Below are positions 56,014 to 64,000 of a stretch of DNA of 64,000 nt, piece by piece. The DNA lies in NCBI RefSeq assembly GCF_019511605.1, contig NZ_JAEUAV010000004.1, positions 186,001 to 250,000 of the forward strand, in the 5' to 3' direction. Numbering within the stretch: position 1 is the first letter of the stretch; every line of letters begins with the position of its first letter. Source of the stretch: Paraburkholderia phenoliruptrix (GTDB lineage: Bacteria > Pseudomonadota > Gammaproteobacteria > Burkholderiales > Burkholderiaceae). Made by a program: the position numbers and the translations under genes. The notes under the pieces are model-generated. The model searched no databases. It had not been told where the DNA came from and saw only the letters and a list, made by a program, of their open reading frames with translations.

Positions 56014-56834
56014 ACGACATCACGTTCCCGCTGCGCTGGCGCATCGCCTTGCTCGCGCCGGCACTGGCGGTTTTCATCGCATTTTGGCTGCTGCCCATGG
56101 GTGCGCTCGCGCAACTGAGCGGCGACGGCCACGCGTTCGCCACCTATCGCGCGATGCTCACGAATCCGCGCTACATGTCGAGTCTCGGCGCAACGGTGGT
56201 GTTGTCGGCGGCGGTCACGGCGGTCACGCTGGTGCTCTCCGTGATCGCCGGCCTGCTGCTCGCGCGCCGCGAATTCGCGTTCAAGCGCACGCTGCTCGCG
56301 TTGCTGACATTTCCACTCGCATTTCCGGGCGTGGTGGTCGGCTTCATGGTCATCATGCTGGCGGGCCGTCAGGGGCTAGTGGGCGCGCTCTCGCTGAAGC
56401 TCGCCGGCGACCGCTGGGTCTTTGCCTATTCGATGAGCGGGCTTTTTCTCGGCTACCTGTACTTCTCGATTCCGCGGGTGATCGTCACGGTAATGGCTTC
56501 GGCGACCAAACTCGATGCTTCGCTCGAGGAAGCCGCGCGTTCGCTGGGCGCGTCGCCCTGGCGCATTACACGCGACATCGTGTTGCCCGCTCTTTCGCCT
56601 GGCCTGATCGCGGCGGGCGCCGTGTGCTTCGCCACGGCAATGGGCGCATTCGGCACCGCCTTCACGCTGGCCACCGACATCGACGTACTGCCGATGACGA
56701 TCTACACCGAGTTCACGCTCAACGCGAACATGGTGACAGCGGCAGGGCTCTCGATCGTGCTCGGCATCGTCACATGGGCGGTGCTCGCTCTTGCGCGCAG
56801 CATGAGCGGCTCGGCCGTGGCGGCGAGCGCATGA
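56010..56834 (+). CDS. ABC transporter permease (TTG start)
   Basis: This 274-residue inner-membrane permease has about six helices and the BPD_transp_1 coupling motif (EEAARSLGASPWRITRDIVLP). The start is TTG 56010, inside the TTGA overlap with the stop of the binding-protein gene, with AGGTGAT upstream. No in-frame ATG precedes the first helix. It forms a heterodimer with the product of the next gene. Confidence 0.9.
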   Translation: MNDITFPLRWRIALLAPALAVFIAFWLLPMGALAQLSGDGHAFATYRAMLTNPRYMSSLGATVVLSAAVTAVTLVLSVIAGLLLARREFAFKRTLLALLTFPLAFPGVVVGFMVIMLAGRQGLVGALSLKLAGDRWVFAYSMSGLFLGYLYFSIPRVIVTVMASATKLDASLEEAARSLGASPWRITRDIVLPALSPGLIAAGAVCFATAMGAFGTAFTLATDIDVLPMTIYTEFTLNANMVTAAGLSIVLGIVTWAVLALARSMSGSAVAASA

Positions 56835-56883
56835 GCGGGGTCGACCACAACGCAGCAACACACATCCAAAGCAGGACGTTTGC

Positions 56884-57789
56884 ATGAATTCGATCACTGC
56901 CGCCTCACAGGCGGCTCTTCCCAGGCGCCGCGTGCGCCTGGCTATGCCCGACGCCCGAGCATGGCTCGCGGCGGGCCAATGGTTCGTCACGCTGCTGCTG
57001 TGCGCGTTTCTGATCGTGCCGGTCGCCATGTCGATCCTCGCCGGTCTGACGGTCAACTACTTCAAGGGCATCTCGAGCGGCCTCACGTTGCGCTGGCTCG
57101 GCGAAGTGTGGACGCAATATCACGGCTCCGTGTTTCTTTCACTCGAAGTCGCGGCCGCCACGCTCGTCATCACGTTGTTGACGGGCGTGCCGGCGGGTTA
57201 TGTGCTCGCGCGCAGCAAGACGCGGCTCTCGCGGGTCATCGAAGAGTTTCTGGTGCTGCCCATCGCGCTGCCTGGCCTTGCATCCGCGCTTGCGCTGCTC
57301 GTGGTCTATGGCGGCTTCACGATGTTTCGCATGAGCGTCGCATTTATCGTGGTGGGTCACGTGGTCTTCACGCTGCCGTTCATGGTGCGCGCGGTCGCCG
57401 CCGTATGCGCGAGCAGCGATCTGCGCACGCTGGAAGAAGGCGCGGCGAGTCTCGGCGCGAGCTTCGTGCAGCGCTTCATGACCATTGTGCTGCCCAATGC
57501 AAGGCCGGGCATCGTGGCGGGCGCCCTCGCGGTGCTGACGCTTTCCATCGGCGAATTCAATCTCACCTGGATGCTGCATACGCCCGACACCAAGACGCTG
57601 CCGGTCGGTCTCGCCGATACGTATGCGTCGTTGCGCATCGAAATAGGCAGCGCCTACACGATTCTCTTTTTCATCATGACGATGCCGCTGCTCGTCGCCA
57701 TGCAATGGCTCGGCGTCGATGCAACCGGCCAGCGCACTGCGCGCAAGCACCGCGGCGCGGCTTCCACGACATCCACCACAACGCCATGA
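56884..57789 (+). CDS. ABC transporter permease
   Basis: This 301-residue second permease of the importer has six helices and the coupling motif EEGAASLGASFVQRFMTIVLP. It has the same domain type as the previous gene, consistent with a two-permease (phosphonate/putrescine/iron-like) importer. The ATG is at 56884, 49 bases after the first permease. Its stop overlaps the ATPase ATG by 4 bases. Confidence 0.92.
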   Translation: MNSITAASQAALPRRRVRLAMPDARAWLAAGQWFVTLLLCAFLIVPVAMSILAGLTVNYFKGISSGLTLRWLGEVWTQYHGSVFLSLEVAAATLVITLLTGVPAGYVLARSKTRLSRVIEEFLVLPIALPGLASALALLVVYGGFTMFRMSVAFIVVGHVVFTLPFMVRAVAAVCASSDLRTLEEGAASLGASFVQRFMTIVLPNARPGIVAGALAVLTLSIGEFNLTWMLHTPDTKTLPVGLADTYASLRIEIGSAYTILFFIMTMPLLVAMQWLGVDATGQRTARKHRGAASTTSTTTP

Positions 57790-58874
57790 CACTCGCTTTT
57801 GCTCCCTCTTCCGCTTCCGCTTCCGCTTCGGTTCCCATCACGCTCACGCAGTGCGCGAAGACATTTCGCGGCACACGTGTGCTCGAACCGGTCGATCTGC
57901 GCATCGAGGCTGGCGAGACGCTGGTATTGCTCGGTCCGTCCGGCTGCGGCAAGACCACCACGCTGCGCATGATCGCCGGCCTGGAGACGCCCGACGCCGG
58001 CGGCCGCATAGCGTTCGGCGACGACGACGTCACCGCGCTGCCCATCGAAAAACGTCAGGTCGGCATGGTGTTTCAAAGCTATGCGCTGTTTCCCAATCTG
58101 ACGGTACGAGGCAACATCGGCTACGGCCTGAAAATCCGCCGCATGCCCGCTGACATCGCGCGAACACGTGTGGACGAATTGCTCGGCATGATGCGTCTCA
58201 CCGCGCACGCGGACAAACCCATCGATCAACTGTCCGGCGGCCAGCGCCAGCGCGTCGCGCTCGCCCGCGCACTCGCCGTGCAGCCGCGCGTGCTGCTGCT
58301 CGACGAACCGCTGACGGCACTCGACGCCCGCCTGCGCGACGCACTGCGCAGCGAAATGAACACGCTGTTGCGCGAACTCGGCATCACCACCGTCTACGTC
58401 ACGCACGATCAGGCCGAGGCGATGGAACTGGGCGACCGCATCGTCGTCATGAGCGCGGGTCGTATCGAGCAGATCGGCGCGCCGCGCGACATTTACTATC
58501 GCCCGGCGAATCGTGCAGTTGCGCAATTTGTCGGCACCATCAATCGCGTGGCAGGCGAGCGCCGCGGCAACCTGCTGACGACCACGGGCGGCGAGGTGCC
58601 GCTGCCGCCGGCGCAGCGGCACGCCGCGGCACAAGCCGATGCTAAGCACGAAATTTTCTTTCGCCCCGAGGACGCCTTCCTCGCCGACCCGGCTCGAGCG
58701 CAACTGCGCGGCACCGTGGAAAGCAGCGCATTTCTCGGCGAACGCACGCGCCTGACGATTCACGGCGCCGCTCCCGATGCGTTATTCGTCGACGTGGCAG
58801 GCCGTGTCGAGCTCGCACGCGGCACGCCGGTGGGCCTGTGCATCGGTCAGGACGCGCTGATTGCGCTATCGTAA
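57786..58874 (+). CDS. ABC transporter ATP-binding protein with TOBE domain
   Basis: This 362-residue ATPase has Walker A GPSGCGKTT, the Q-loop VFQSYALFPNLTV, signature LSGGQRQRVALARA, Walker B LLLDEPLTAL and the H-loop VYVTHDQAEAM. A C-terminal TOBE regulatory domain follows (about 275-360). It belongs to the PotA/FbpC/PhnT group. It starts by ATGA overlap with the permease stop, so the four transporter genes are tightly coupled. The N-terminus carries a short Ser-Ala repeat from a TCCGCT hexamer repeat. Confidence 0.94.
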   Translation: MTLAFAPSSASASASVPITLTQCAKTFRGTRVLEPVDLRIEAGETLVLLGPSGCGKTTTLRMIAGLETPDAGGRIAFGDDDVTALPIEKRQVGMVFQSYALFPNLTVRGNIGYGLKIRRMPADIARTRVDELLGMMRLTAHADKPIDQLSGGQRQRVALARALAVQPRVLLLDEPLTALDARLRDALRSEMNTLLRELGITTVYVTHDQAEAMELGDRIVVMSAGRIEQIGAPRDIYYRPANRAVAQFVGTINRVAGERRGNLLTTTGGEVPLPPAQRHAAAQADAKHEIFFRPEDAFLADPARAQLRGTVESSAFLGERTRLTIHGAAPDALFVDVAGRVELARGTPVGLCIGQDALIALS

Positions 58875-58918
58875 TGAAGCCGCGCTTTGCATTTGCGCGC
58901 AACCAACAGGACTACCCC

Positions 58919-59746
58919 ATGCTGCTGGCTCAAATTAGCGATCTGCATATCAAACGGCCTGGCGCGCTCGCCTATCGCCGTGTCGATACCGCTGCGTATC
59001 TCACGCGCTGCATCGCCGCATTGAACGCACTCGATCCTCGCCCGGACGCCGTGATCGTGACAGGCGATCTCGTCGATCAGGGTGAAGCGCAACAGTACGA
59101 GCACCTGAAAGCGCTGCTCGCGCCGCTCGACATTCCCTACCTGCTGCTCGTCGGCAATCACGACGACCGCGCCGCGCTGCGCGCAGTCTTTCCGGAGCGC
59201 GCGGAGTTGCACAGCGGCGGCGAGTTCGTGCATTACGCGGTGGATGTCGGTCCGCTGCGTCTGATCGCACTGGATTCGATGGTGCCGGGCCAAAGCGCCG
59301 GCACGCTGTGCGACGCCCGGCTTGCGTGGCTCTCGGCACAACTCGATGCGGCGGGCGGCAAGCCGACTGTGGTCGCGCTGCATCATCCGCCGTTTGCTTG
59401 CGGCGTGGGACACATGGACAAACTGCGGCTCGATCCGCGCGCGGCTGACAGGCTCGCCGCGCTGATCGCGCGTTATCCGAACGTGGAGCGTGTGATCTGC
59501 GGACATGTGCATCGTCCGATGTTCGTGCGCTTTGGCGGCACCATTGCGTGCGCGGTGCCGGCGCCCGCGCATCAGGTGGCGCTCGATCTTCGCGACGATG
59601 CGCCGTCGGCGTTCATGATGGAGCCGCCCGCGTTTGCACTGCATCGCTACGACGCAGTGACCGGCATCGTCACCCATCACGCGTATGTGGACGCGGCCGA
59701 CGGCCCTTACCCGTTCTATGAGCCCGAAGGCGCGCTGATCGACTGA
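58919..59746 (+). CDS. GpdQ-like metallophosphodiesterase
   Basis: This 275-residue cytosolic calcineurin-like enzyme is close to GpdQ of Enterobacter, a promiscuous glycerophosphodiesterase. Metal ligands are visible: Asp8 and His10 (SDLH), Asp50 (TGDLVD), Asn80 (VGNHDD), His156 (LHHPP), and His196/His198 (GHVHRP). The ATG at 58919 is preferred because AGGA lies 8 bases upstream and it starts MLLAQISD, as the family does; ATG 58874 would add 15 residues. It lies 44 bases after the ATPase, so the operon couples uptake to phosphodiester cleavage. The substrate may be a glycerophosphodiester or a related organophosphorus compound. Confidence 0.9.
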   Translation: MLLAQISDLHIKRPGALAYRRVDTAAYLTRCIAALNALDPRPDAVIVTGDLVDQGEAQQYEHLKALLAPLDIPYLLLVGNHDDRAALRAVFPERAELHSGGEFVHYAVDVGPLRLIALDSMVPGQSAGTLCDARLAWLSAQLDAAGGKPTVVALHHPPFACGVGHMDKLRLDPRAADRLAALIARYPNVERVICGHVHRPMFVRFGGTIACAVPAPAHQVALDLRDDAPSAFMMEPPAFALHRYDAVTGIVTHHAYVDAADGPYPFYEPEGALID

Positions 59747-59762
59747 ACGCGCCTTCGGGCTC
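59720..59762. terminator. Perfect 15-bp inverted repeat across the 3' end of the GpdQ-like gene
   Basis: GAGCCCGAAGGCGCG (59720-59734) and its exact complement (59748-59762) flank a 13-base loop that contains the stop codon. No T tract follows on either strand. It may be a terminator, an RNA-stabilising hairpin, or both, for the two convergent genes. Confidence 0.55.
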
Positions 59763-59771
59763 AAAACGCGC

Positions 59772-60287
59772 TCAACGGTTGACGAAGGTCTGACGCACGC
59801 GCCGCGACAGCCTGAAATACGGTATGCCGAGCGCGGCAGCGACAAGCGCCTGCAGAAGACCTTCGAACGGAATCGCGATGTGAATGCCGATGGCGTGCGT
59901 CATGTAATCGCTCAGCAGATACGCGCCTGTACGGATCGCGAGAATGGTTCCGAGCCACGCCTGCACGTGGGTCGGCAAGCGCGCCGACCTGCGCCGCGTG
60001 AGCAGCGCGAGCCAGCCGATGCCCGCCACCATGAATGCGCCGATCAGCACGTCGAAGGCGGTCATCGCCATCACCGTGCGATACCAGCCGTGCGTGCCAG
60101 CGCGCACGGAAACGGCGAGCAGTTCCCATTCGAGCATCAGGTGCAGCGAGTCGCGCATCGCCCATGCGGTGACGAACGCCCACGCGGCGAGAGCAAGCAG
60201 CGCGATGAGCAGGCAGCCGCCAATGCGCCGCGGCGCGGCTTCGGCATGTGCGTGACGTCGGGTCGTGGACAGATTGGGTTGTTTCAT
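59772..60287 (-). CDS. Hypothetical membrane protein, four predicted helices
   Basis: This 171-residue protein has four hydrophobic segments at about residues 25-42, 72-96, 110-125 and 138-158, and a basic N-terminus. The segment between helices 1 and 2 has charged residues (RDSLHLMLEWELL), and the last loop has DYMTHAIGIHIAIPFEG. No family was recognised. It is convergent with the GpdQ-like gene, only 25 bases away. Function unknown. Confidence 0.7.
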   Translation of the reverse strand: MKQPNLSTTRRHAHAEAAPRRIGGCLLIALLALAAWAFVTAWAMRDSLHLMLEWELLAVSVRAGTHGWYRTVMAMTAFDVLIGAFMVAGIGWLALLTRRRSARLPTHVQAWLGTILAIRTGAYLLSDYMTHAIGIHIAIPFEGLLQALVAAALGIPYFRLSRRVRQTFVNR

Positions 60288-60388
60288 CGAATCGTGCGAA
60301 GTGGGTCGGATAGCGCGGCGATTCTACGAACCCCAGCCCAGCAAATCGCGCATTTTTGTCACAAGCGCGAGACGCTGTGAGCTCGCGT

Positions 60389-60424
60389 GCGAGTTGGCAT
60401 GCGAGTTGGCATGCGAGGTGCCAT
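60389..60424. repeat. 12-bp tandem repeat (GCGAGTTGGCAT x3)
   Basis: Two exact copies and one variant (GCGAGGTGCCAT) lie upstream of the MFS gene, in the 284-base gap after the divergent membrane protein gene. A TATGAT box (about 60516) further on may be the -10 of the MFS promoter. Confidence 0.88.
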
Positions 60425-60571
60425 GCGCAGCTCGCCGCGGACGGGCCGCCGTGCGCGGGCCGCCCGCACCTTGCGCAAGCTGGCCAGCGGGCCAGCACGA
60501 TCCGATTGGCTCCGGTATGATCGGCACGCTTGAGGACCGCGCATGAGCCGGTCCGCTCACTGCCTCCTGTC

Positions 60572-61771
60572 ATGTCCACGTCCAACGCGTCCACCCCCGC
60601 TTCCGCCGACCGGTCGCTGCGCGGCCTCCTGCTTCTGCTTGCCACCATTGCCGGCGTGGCGGTCGCGAACATCTATTACAACCAGCCGCTGCTCGATAAC
60701 CTGCGGCACTCGTTTCCCGACAGCGCGTCGTGGGTCGGCGTGGTGCCGGCCGTCACGCAACTCGGCTACGCCGCCGGCATGTTGCTGCTGGCGCCGCTTG
60801 GCGACCGCTTCGACCGGCGCGCGCTGATTCTGCTGCAAACCGCCGGCCTATGCGTCGCGCTGGTAGTGGCGGCGGCCGCGCCGGCGCTGCCGGTGCTGGT
60901 CGCCGCGAGCCTCGTGATCGGCGTGCTCGCCACCATCGCGCAGCAAGCGGTGCCGTTCGCCGCCGAACTCGCGCCGCCCTCTGAACGCGGCCATGCGGTG
61001 GGCACCGTCATGAGCGGCCTGCTGCTCGGCATTCTGCTCGCGCGAACGGCTGCGGGCCTGGTCGCGCAATACTTCGGCTGGCGCGCGGTGTTCGCCGCCT
61101 CGGTGGTCGCGCTGCTGGCGCTCGCGGTGGTCATCGTCTTGAGGTTGCCGAAAAGCAAGCCCACCTCCACGCTGCCCTACGGCAAGCTGCTGTTGTCGAT
61201 GTGGCATCTGGTCGTCGAACATCGCGCGTTGCGCGAGGCTTCTCTGACCGGTGCGGCGATGTTCGCTGCATTCAGCATCTTCTGGTCGGTGCTCGCGTTG
61301 CTTCTGGCCGGCCCGCCCTTTCATCTCGGACCGCAGGCCGCGGGTCTGTTCGGCATTGTCGGCGCGGCGGGCGCGCTCGCGGCGCCGCTTGCCGGCAAGT
61401 TCGCGGACCGGCGCGGACCGCGCACGATCATTACGCTGTCAATCGTGCTGGTGGCGATCTCCTTCGTGATCTTCGGCGTTTCGGCCACCAGCATTACCGG
61501 GCTCGTGATCGGTGTGATCGTGCTGGACGTGGGCGTGCAGGCCGCGCAGATTTCGAACCAGTCGCGCATCTACGCATTGAAACCCGACGCGCGCAGCCGC
61601 GTGAATACCGTGTACATGGTCGCGTATTTCATTGGTGGCGCACTCGGCTCGGGCGTAGGCGCCGCGGTGTGGCCGGTGTTCGGATGGGTGGGCGTGAGCG
61701 TCGCGGGTCTGCTGTTCGCGGGCCTTGCCGCATGGAATCATCTGGCGTTGCAGACCAACGCGAAACAATAA
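60572..61771 (+). CDS. MFS transporter (drug/sugar efflux type)
   Basis: This 399-residue, 12-helix major facilitator of the DHA1-type exporter group has the N-terminal ANIYYNQPLLDNLRHSF segment common to a large uncharacterised bacterial clade. It also has the loop 2-3 motif GDRFDRR and KFADRRGPRT in the second half. The ATG at 60572 is preferred to the frame opening at 60530. The substrate is unknown. It is convergent with the response regulator genes, with 12 bases between the stops. Confidence 0.9.
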   Translation: MSTSNASTPASADRSLRGLLLLLATIAGVAVANIYYNQPLLDNLRHSFPDSASWVGVVPAVTQLGYAAGMLLLAPLGDRFDRRALILLQTAGLCVALVVAAAAPALPVLVAASLVIGVLATIAQQAVPFAAELAPPSERGHAVGTVMSGLLLGILLARTAAGLVAQYFGWRAVFAASVVALLALAVVIVLRLPKSKPTSTLPYGKLLLSMWHLVVEHRALREASLTGAAMFAAFSIFWSVLALLLAGPPFHLGPQAAGLFGIVGAAGALAAPLAGKFADRRGPRTIITLSIVLVAISFVIFGVSATSITGLVIGVIVLDVGVQAAQISNQSRIYALKPDARSRVNTVYMVAYFIGGALGSGVGAAVWPVFGWVGVSVAGLLFAGLAAWNHLALQTNAKQ

Positions 61772-61783
61772 CGAGGCGTGCGC

Positions 61784-62212
61784 CTAGCCGTGGCTTCGGG
61801 CAAACGCGTATTCGTGCAGCGCGTCGATGACGCGGTCGAATTCGAACGACTTGTCGTAGAAGTGCCGCACGCCATACTGTTCGCAGCGCTCGCGATACGC
61901 CGGCAATGCGTGATTGGTGAGCACCGCCGCGAACACGGAGTCGATCAGCCCTTCGCGCTGCAGATAGGCCAGCACGGGCACGCCTGAACCGCGCTTGAGC
62001 TGCAGATCGACTATCACCGCGTCGAATGCTTCGTCGCCAAGGAGCGCAATGGCTTCGTCTGCCGAATCGGCATACGCGGCCACGCGCAGCGAACCCGACG
62101 CGTCGATGGCTTCCACCAGGCTGCGGCGGATCAGCGGCGAATCTTCGATAAGCAGCACGCGCAACGGTGCGCGGCTGGCTGACTCGGCAAGGATGTTCGA
62201 TTCGCTGTTCAT
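61784..62212 (-). CDS. Single-domain response regulator (receiver only)
   Basis: This 142-residue stand-alone receiver has Asp69 as phospho-acceptor (VIVDLQL), the acidic pair ED (LLIEDSP), Thr in AVLTNH and Lys in YDKSFEFD, so it should be phosphorylatable. No output domain is present. GAGAG lies close before ATG 62212. An alternative ATG at 62233 would overlap the stop of the upstream regulator by one base. It is cotranscribed with the LuxR-type regulator, but no kinase is encoded next to them. Confidence 0.88.
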   Translation of the reverse strand: MNSESNILAESASRAPLRVLLIEDSPLIRRSLVEAIDASGSLRVAAYADSADEAIALLGDEAFDAVIVDLQLKRGSGVPVLAYLQREGLIDSVFAAVLTNHALPAYRERCEQYGVRHFYDKSFEFDRVIDALHEYAFARSHG

Positions 62213-62232
62213 CGGGATCTCTCGATCGTCCA

Positions 62233-62865
62233 TTATTCGATCAAGCCGTTCTTGATCGCGTAGTAGGTGAGATCGGCATTATTCGCCAACCGCATCTTCT
62301 CGAGCACGCGAGCCCGGTACGTGCTCACCGTTTTCACGGACAGGTGCAACTCCTCGGCGATCTGGGTGGGAATCTGCCCTGCGGCCAGCTTGCAGAAAAT
62401 CTGGAACTCGCGCTCCGAGAGCGCCTCGTGCGGCCGCGCCGCCGCCGGTTTGTCGAGATTGTCGGCCAGCGTGTCGGCCACGGCCTCCGACAGATAACGA
62501 TGCCCGCGCGCCACCGCACGAATCGCACGCACGATCTCGTCCGGCTCGCAGTCCTTGTTCAGATAACCGTTCGCGCCCGCGCGCAGCAGGTTGATCGCGT
62601 ACTGGCTCTCCGGGTAGCCGGAAAGAATCAGCACGCCCTGCTCGGGGCGCACCTGCTTGATCACGCGCAGGGTGTCGATGCCGTTCTTGTCCGGCATGGC
62701 AATATCGAGCAGCACGACGTCGAAGGCCTGCTCGCGCACGAGGCTGATCGTCTCGTCGCCGGTCGCGGCTTCCGCCGCGACGCACATATCCGGCTCGTCG
62801 GCCACGAACTGTCTGAAACCCCCTCGGACGATCGCGTGATCGTCAGCTATCAACACTCGAATCAT
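62233..62865 (-). CDS. NarL/LuxR-family response regulator
   Basis: This 210-residue regulator has a receiver (about 2-118; DD pair, Asp54 in LLDIAMPDKNG, Lys in GYLNKD) and a LuxR helix-turn-helix (about 145-205; LSEREFQIFCKLAAGQ, SVKTVSTYRARVLEKM). It resembles the UvrY/GacA/BvgA type. The ATG at 62865 starts MIRVLIADDHAIVRGG, the usual N-terminus; the longer frame is not supported. The next gene begins at or just after its stop. An orphan regulator pair without an adjacent kinase. Confidence 0.93.
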   Translation of the reverse strand: MIRVLIADDHAIVRGGFRQFVADEPDMCVAAEAATGDETISLVREQAFDVVLLDIAMPDKNGIDTLRVIKQVRPEQGVLILSGYPESQYAINLLRAGANGYLNKDCEPDEIVRAIRAVARGHRYLSEAVADTLADNLDKPAAARPHEALSEREFQIFCKLAAGQIPTQIAEELHLSVKTVSTYRARVLEKMRLANNADLTYYAIKNGLIE

Positions 62866-63031
62866 CGGCTTTGTGTCCGTACGATGGCGTCGCCCCGAAG
62901 CAGACATTGTAATGATGTCGCGGCGCATGTCGACGCGCCGCAAGTCCGCGCGCCGCCCTTCCCGTCCGTCCGGCCTGCAGACATCATCGCGGCCGCCGCT
63001 GCCGGCCGGCCGCTCGCCTTGCGGGGCACAC

Positions 63032-63604
63032 TCACTCGCGGCCCTCGAGCAGATCGGCCATGTCGTCCGCATGCTCTTCCTCGACCGCGAGGATCTCTTC
63101 GAACAGACGCCGCGTCGTGACGTCCTTCTCGCCGAGATAGCGGATGATCTCGCGATACGTGTCGATCGCGATGCGCTCGGCGACCAGGTTCTCGCGAATC
63201 ATGTCCGTGAGATTCTCGCCTTCCTTGTACTCGGAATGCGCACGCGTCTTCAGGCCGTCCGGCGCGAAGTCGGGCTCGCCGCCAAGCTGCACGATGCGCT
63301 CGGCAATACGGTCGGCGTGCTCCTGCTCTTGCGCGGCGTGCTCCGCGAATTCGGCGGCCACGGCCTCCGAATTGATGCCCTTCGCCATGAAGTGATGCCG
63401 CTTGTAGCGCAGCGTGCAGACAATTTCGGTTGCGAGCGCGTCGTTCAGCAGTTTGAGCACCGTCTCGCGATTCGCGCCGTAGCTTTGCGTAACGGGACCG
63501 TCCGACATGTGCTTGCGGGCGTCGTCGCGGATCTTCTGAATGTCCATCACGAACGGGTCGCTCGAGCCGGATGCCGCGCCTTGCGCGCCAGGTGTGTTCG
63601 CCAT
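63032..63604 (-). CDS. Ferritin-like (bacterioferritin/Dps-type) protein
   Basis: This 190-residue four-helix protein has paired Glu/His metal motifs typical of ferritin-like di-iron proteins: EIVCTLRYKRHHFMAKG with Glu60, AQEQEHADRIAERI, NLVAERIAIDTYREI and AVEEEHADDMADLL. It probably stores or oxidises iron, or protects DNA under oxidative stress. The ATG at 63604 has AAGGAGA upstream. It is followed by the LuxR-type regulator on the same strand but is probably a separate unit. Confidence 0.88.
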   Translation of the reverse strand: MANTPGAQGAASGSSDPFVMDIQKIRDDARKHMSDGPVTQSYGANRETVLKLLNDALATEIVCTLRYKRHHFMAKGINSEAVAAEFAEHAAQEQEHADRIAERIVQLGGEPDFAPDGLKTRAHSEYKEGENLTDMIRENLVAERIAIDTYREIIRYLGEKDVTTRRLFEEILAVEEEHADDMADLLEGRE

Positions 63605-63686
63605 TGAGTTTCTCCTTTATCCGTATTGGGGGAATGCGCGCATCGGGAGCCGCGCCCGCGACGCGCCGTGAGGGTTACGCTCAGGT

Positions 63687-63848
63687 CTACGTTCGGAACA
63701 CGCCGAGCAGCAGCGTGACCACGAACACGACGAGGAAAATGTAGAACAGAATCTTCGCGATTTCGGCCGCGCCTGCCGCGATGCCGGTGAAACCGAACAC
63801 CGCTGCAATGATGGCGATGACAAAAAAGACGATGGCATAGTGAAGCAT
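63687..63848 (-). CDS. DUF1328 small membrane protein (53 aa)
   Basis: This 53-residue protein begins [20 protein letters not shown], continues [18 protein letters not shown] and ends LLLGVFRT. It matches the DUF1328 (YtjA-like) family in length, in two hydrophobic segments and in the conserved [10 protein letters not shown] turn. AAGGAGAG lies just before the ATG. The family is often found with stress-response genes, and here a ferritin-like gene follows on the same strand. Its function is unknown. The last 150 bases of the window (63849-64000) hold no supportable gene. Confidence 0.92.
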   Translation of the reverse strand: MLHYAIVFFVIAIIAAVFGFTGIAAGAAEIAKILFYIFLVVFVVTLLLGVFRT

Positions 63849-64000
63849 GGCAACTCTCCTTCTTGTTGGTATCGGCGTGAATTCTCGTGCACCTGCGTGG
63901 TGTCAGCACCGCCTCGCCTTGCCCTTGTCGGGGCGCCTGCTCAAAACAAAAGGCAAAGGCGAAAGCGAAAAGGCGAAGCGGCGCTAATCGACAATTTTTT

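Overview
The window is a GC-rich chromosome segment of a beta-proteobacterium. It looks like a Burkholderia/Paraburkholderia main chromosome. The reasons are the gene set (folD, prlC, ntrBC-glnA, hrpA-argA-yggX, an L-fuconate operon), close similarity to proteins of that group, strong third-position GC bias that produces long antisense shadow ORFs, and no phage or plasmid backbone genes. It is mostly ordinary core genome with a few accessory spots. No replication origin, rRNA operon, insertion sequence or CRISPR array was seen.

Layout. 1-3.7 kb: the 3' part of a PAS-PAS histidine kinase, its FixJ-like regulator, and folD. 4-9.9 kb: an acyltransferase, prlC (oligopeptidase A), a cytosine-deaminase homologue and a YgeA-like amino-acid racemase. 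10-13.7 kb: initiator tRNA-fMet with a small upstream gene, exonuclease III and a prolyl-oligopeptidase-family peptidase. 13.9-18.6 kb: the nitrogen-regulation block glnA-ntrB-ntrC on the minus strand, with a sigma-54 promoter and NtrC-type sites upstream of glnA. 18.6-23.5 kb: rhodanese, a CinA-type molybdopterin-binding protein, an EI24/CysZ-like membrane protein, a sterol-desaturase-family enzyme and a secreted beta-propeller. 24-27.2 kb: a large trimeric autotransporter adhesin behind an AT-rich upstream region. 27.6-33.8 kb: hrpA and argA, divergent from a very compact shared promoter, then yggX.

34-41.2 kb: a ProP-like transporter with a long leader, a YfcE-like phosphoesterase, a TMEM175-like channel, a MerA/RclA-like flavoprotein and a GAF-PAS-GGDEF-EAL protein. 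41.4-47.2 kb: an LprI-like secreted protein, a winged-helix protein, a MocR-type regulator divergent from a YdeP/FdhF-type molybdoenzyme, and a YgjP-like metallopeptidase. 47.3-52.2 kb: an operon for a ribose-type sugar ABC importer plus L-fuconate dehydratase. 52.3-53.6 kb: an island scar at tRNA-Leu(UAA), with a frameshifted integrase remnant and fragments of small genes. 53.7-59.8 kb: a LacI-family regulator, an ABC importer and a GpdQ-like phosphodiesterase that form one operon. 60-64 kb: an MFS exporter, two overlapping response regulators, a ferritin-like protein and a 53-residue DUF1328 membrane protein.

A recurring feature is short tandem repeats (units of 7-17 bp, unrelated in sequence) in many intergenic gaps, most often near gene 3' ends. 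The best candidates for new biology are the LacI/ABC/GpdQ operon, the MocR-YdeP pair with its repeated CTGTA elements, the near-leaderless hrpA/argA promoter, the D314C cytosine-deaminase homologue, and the tRNA-Leu scar.
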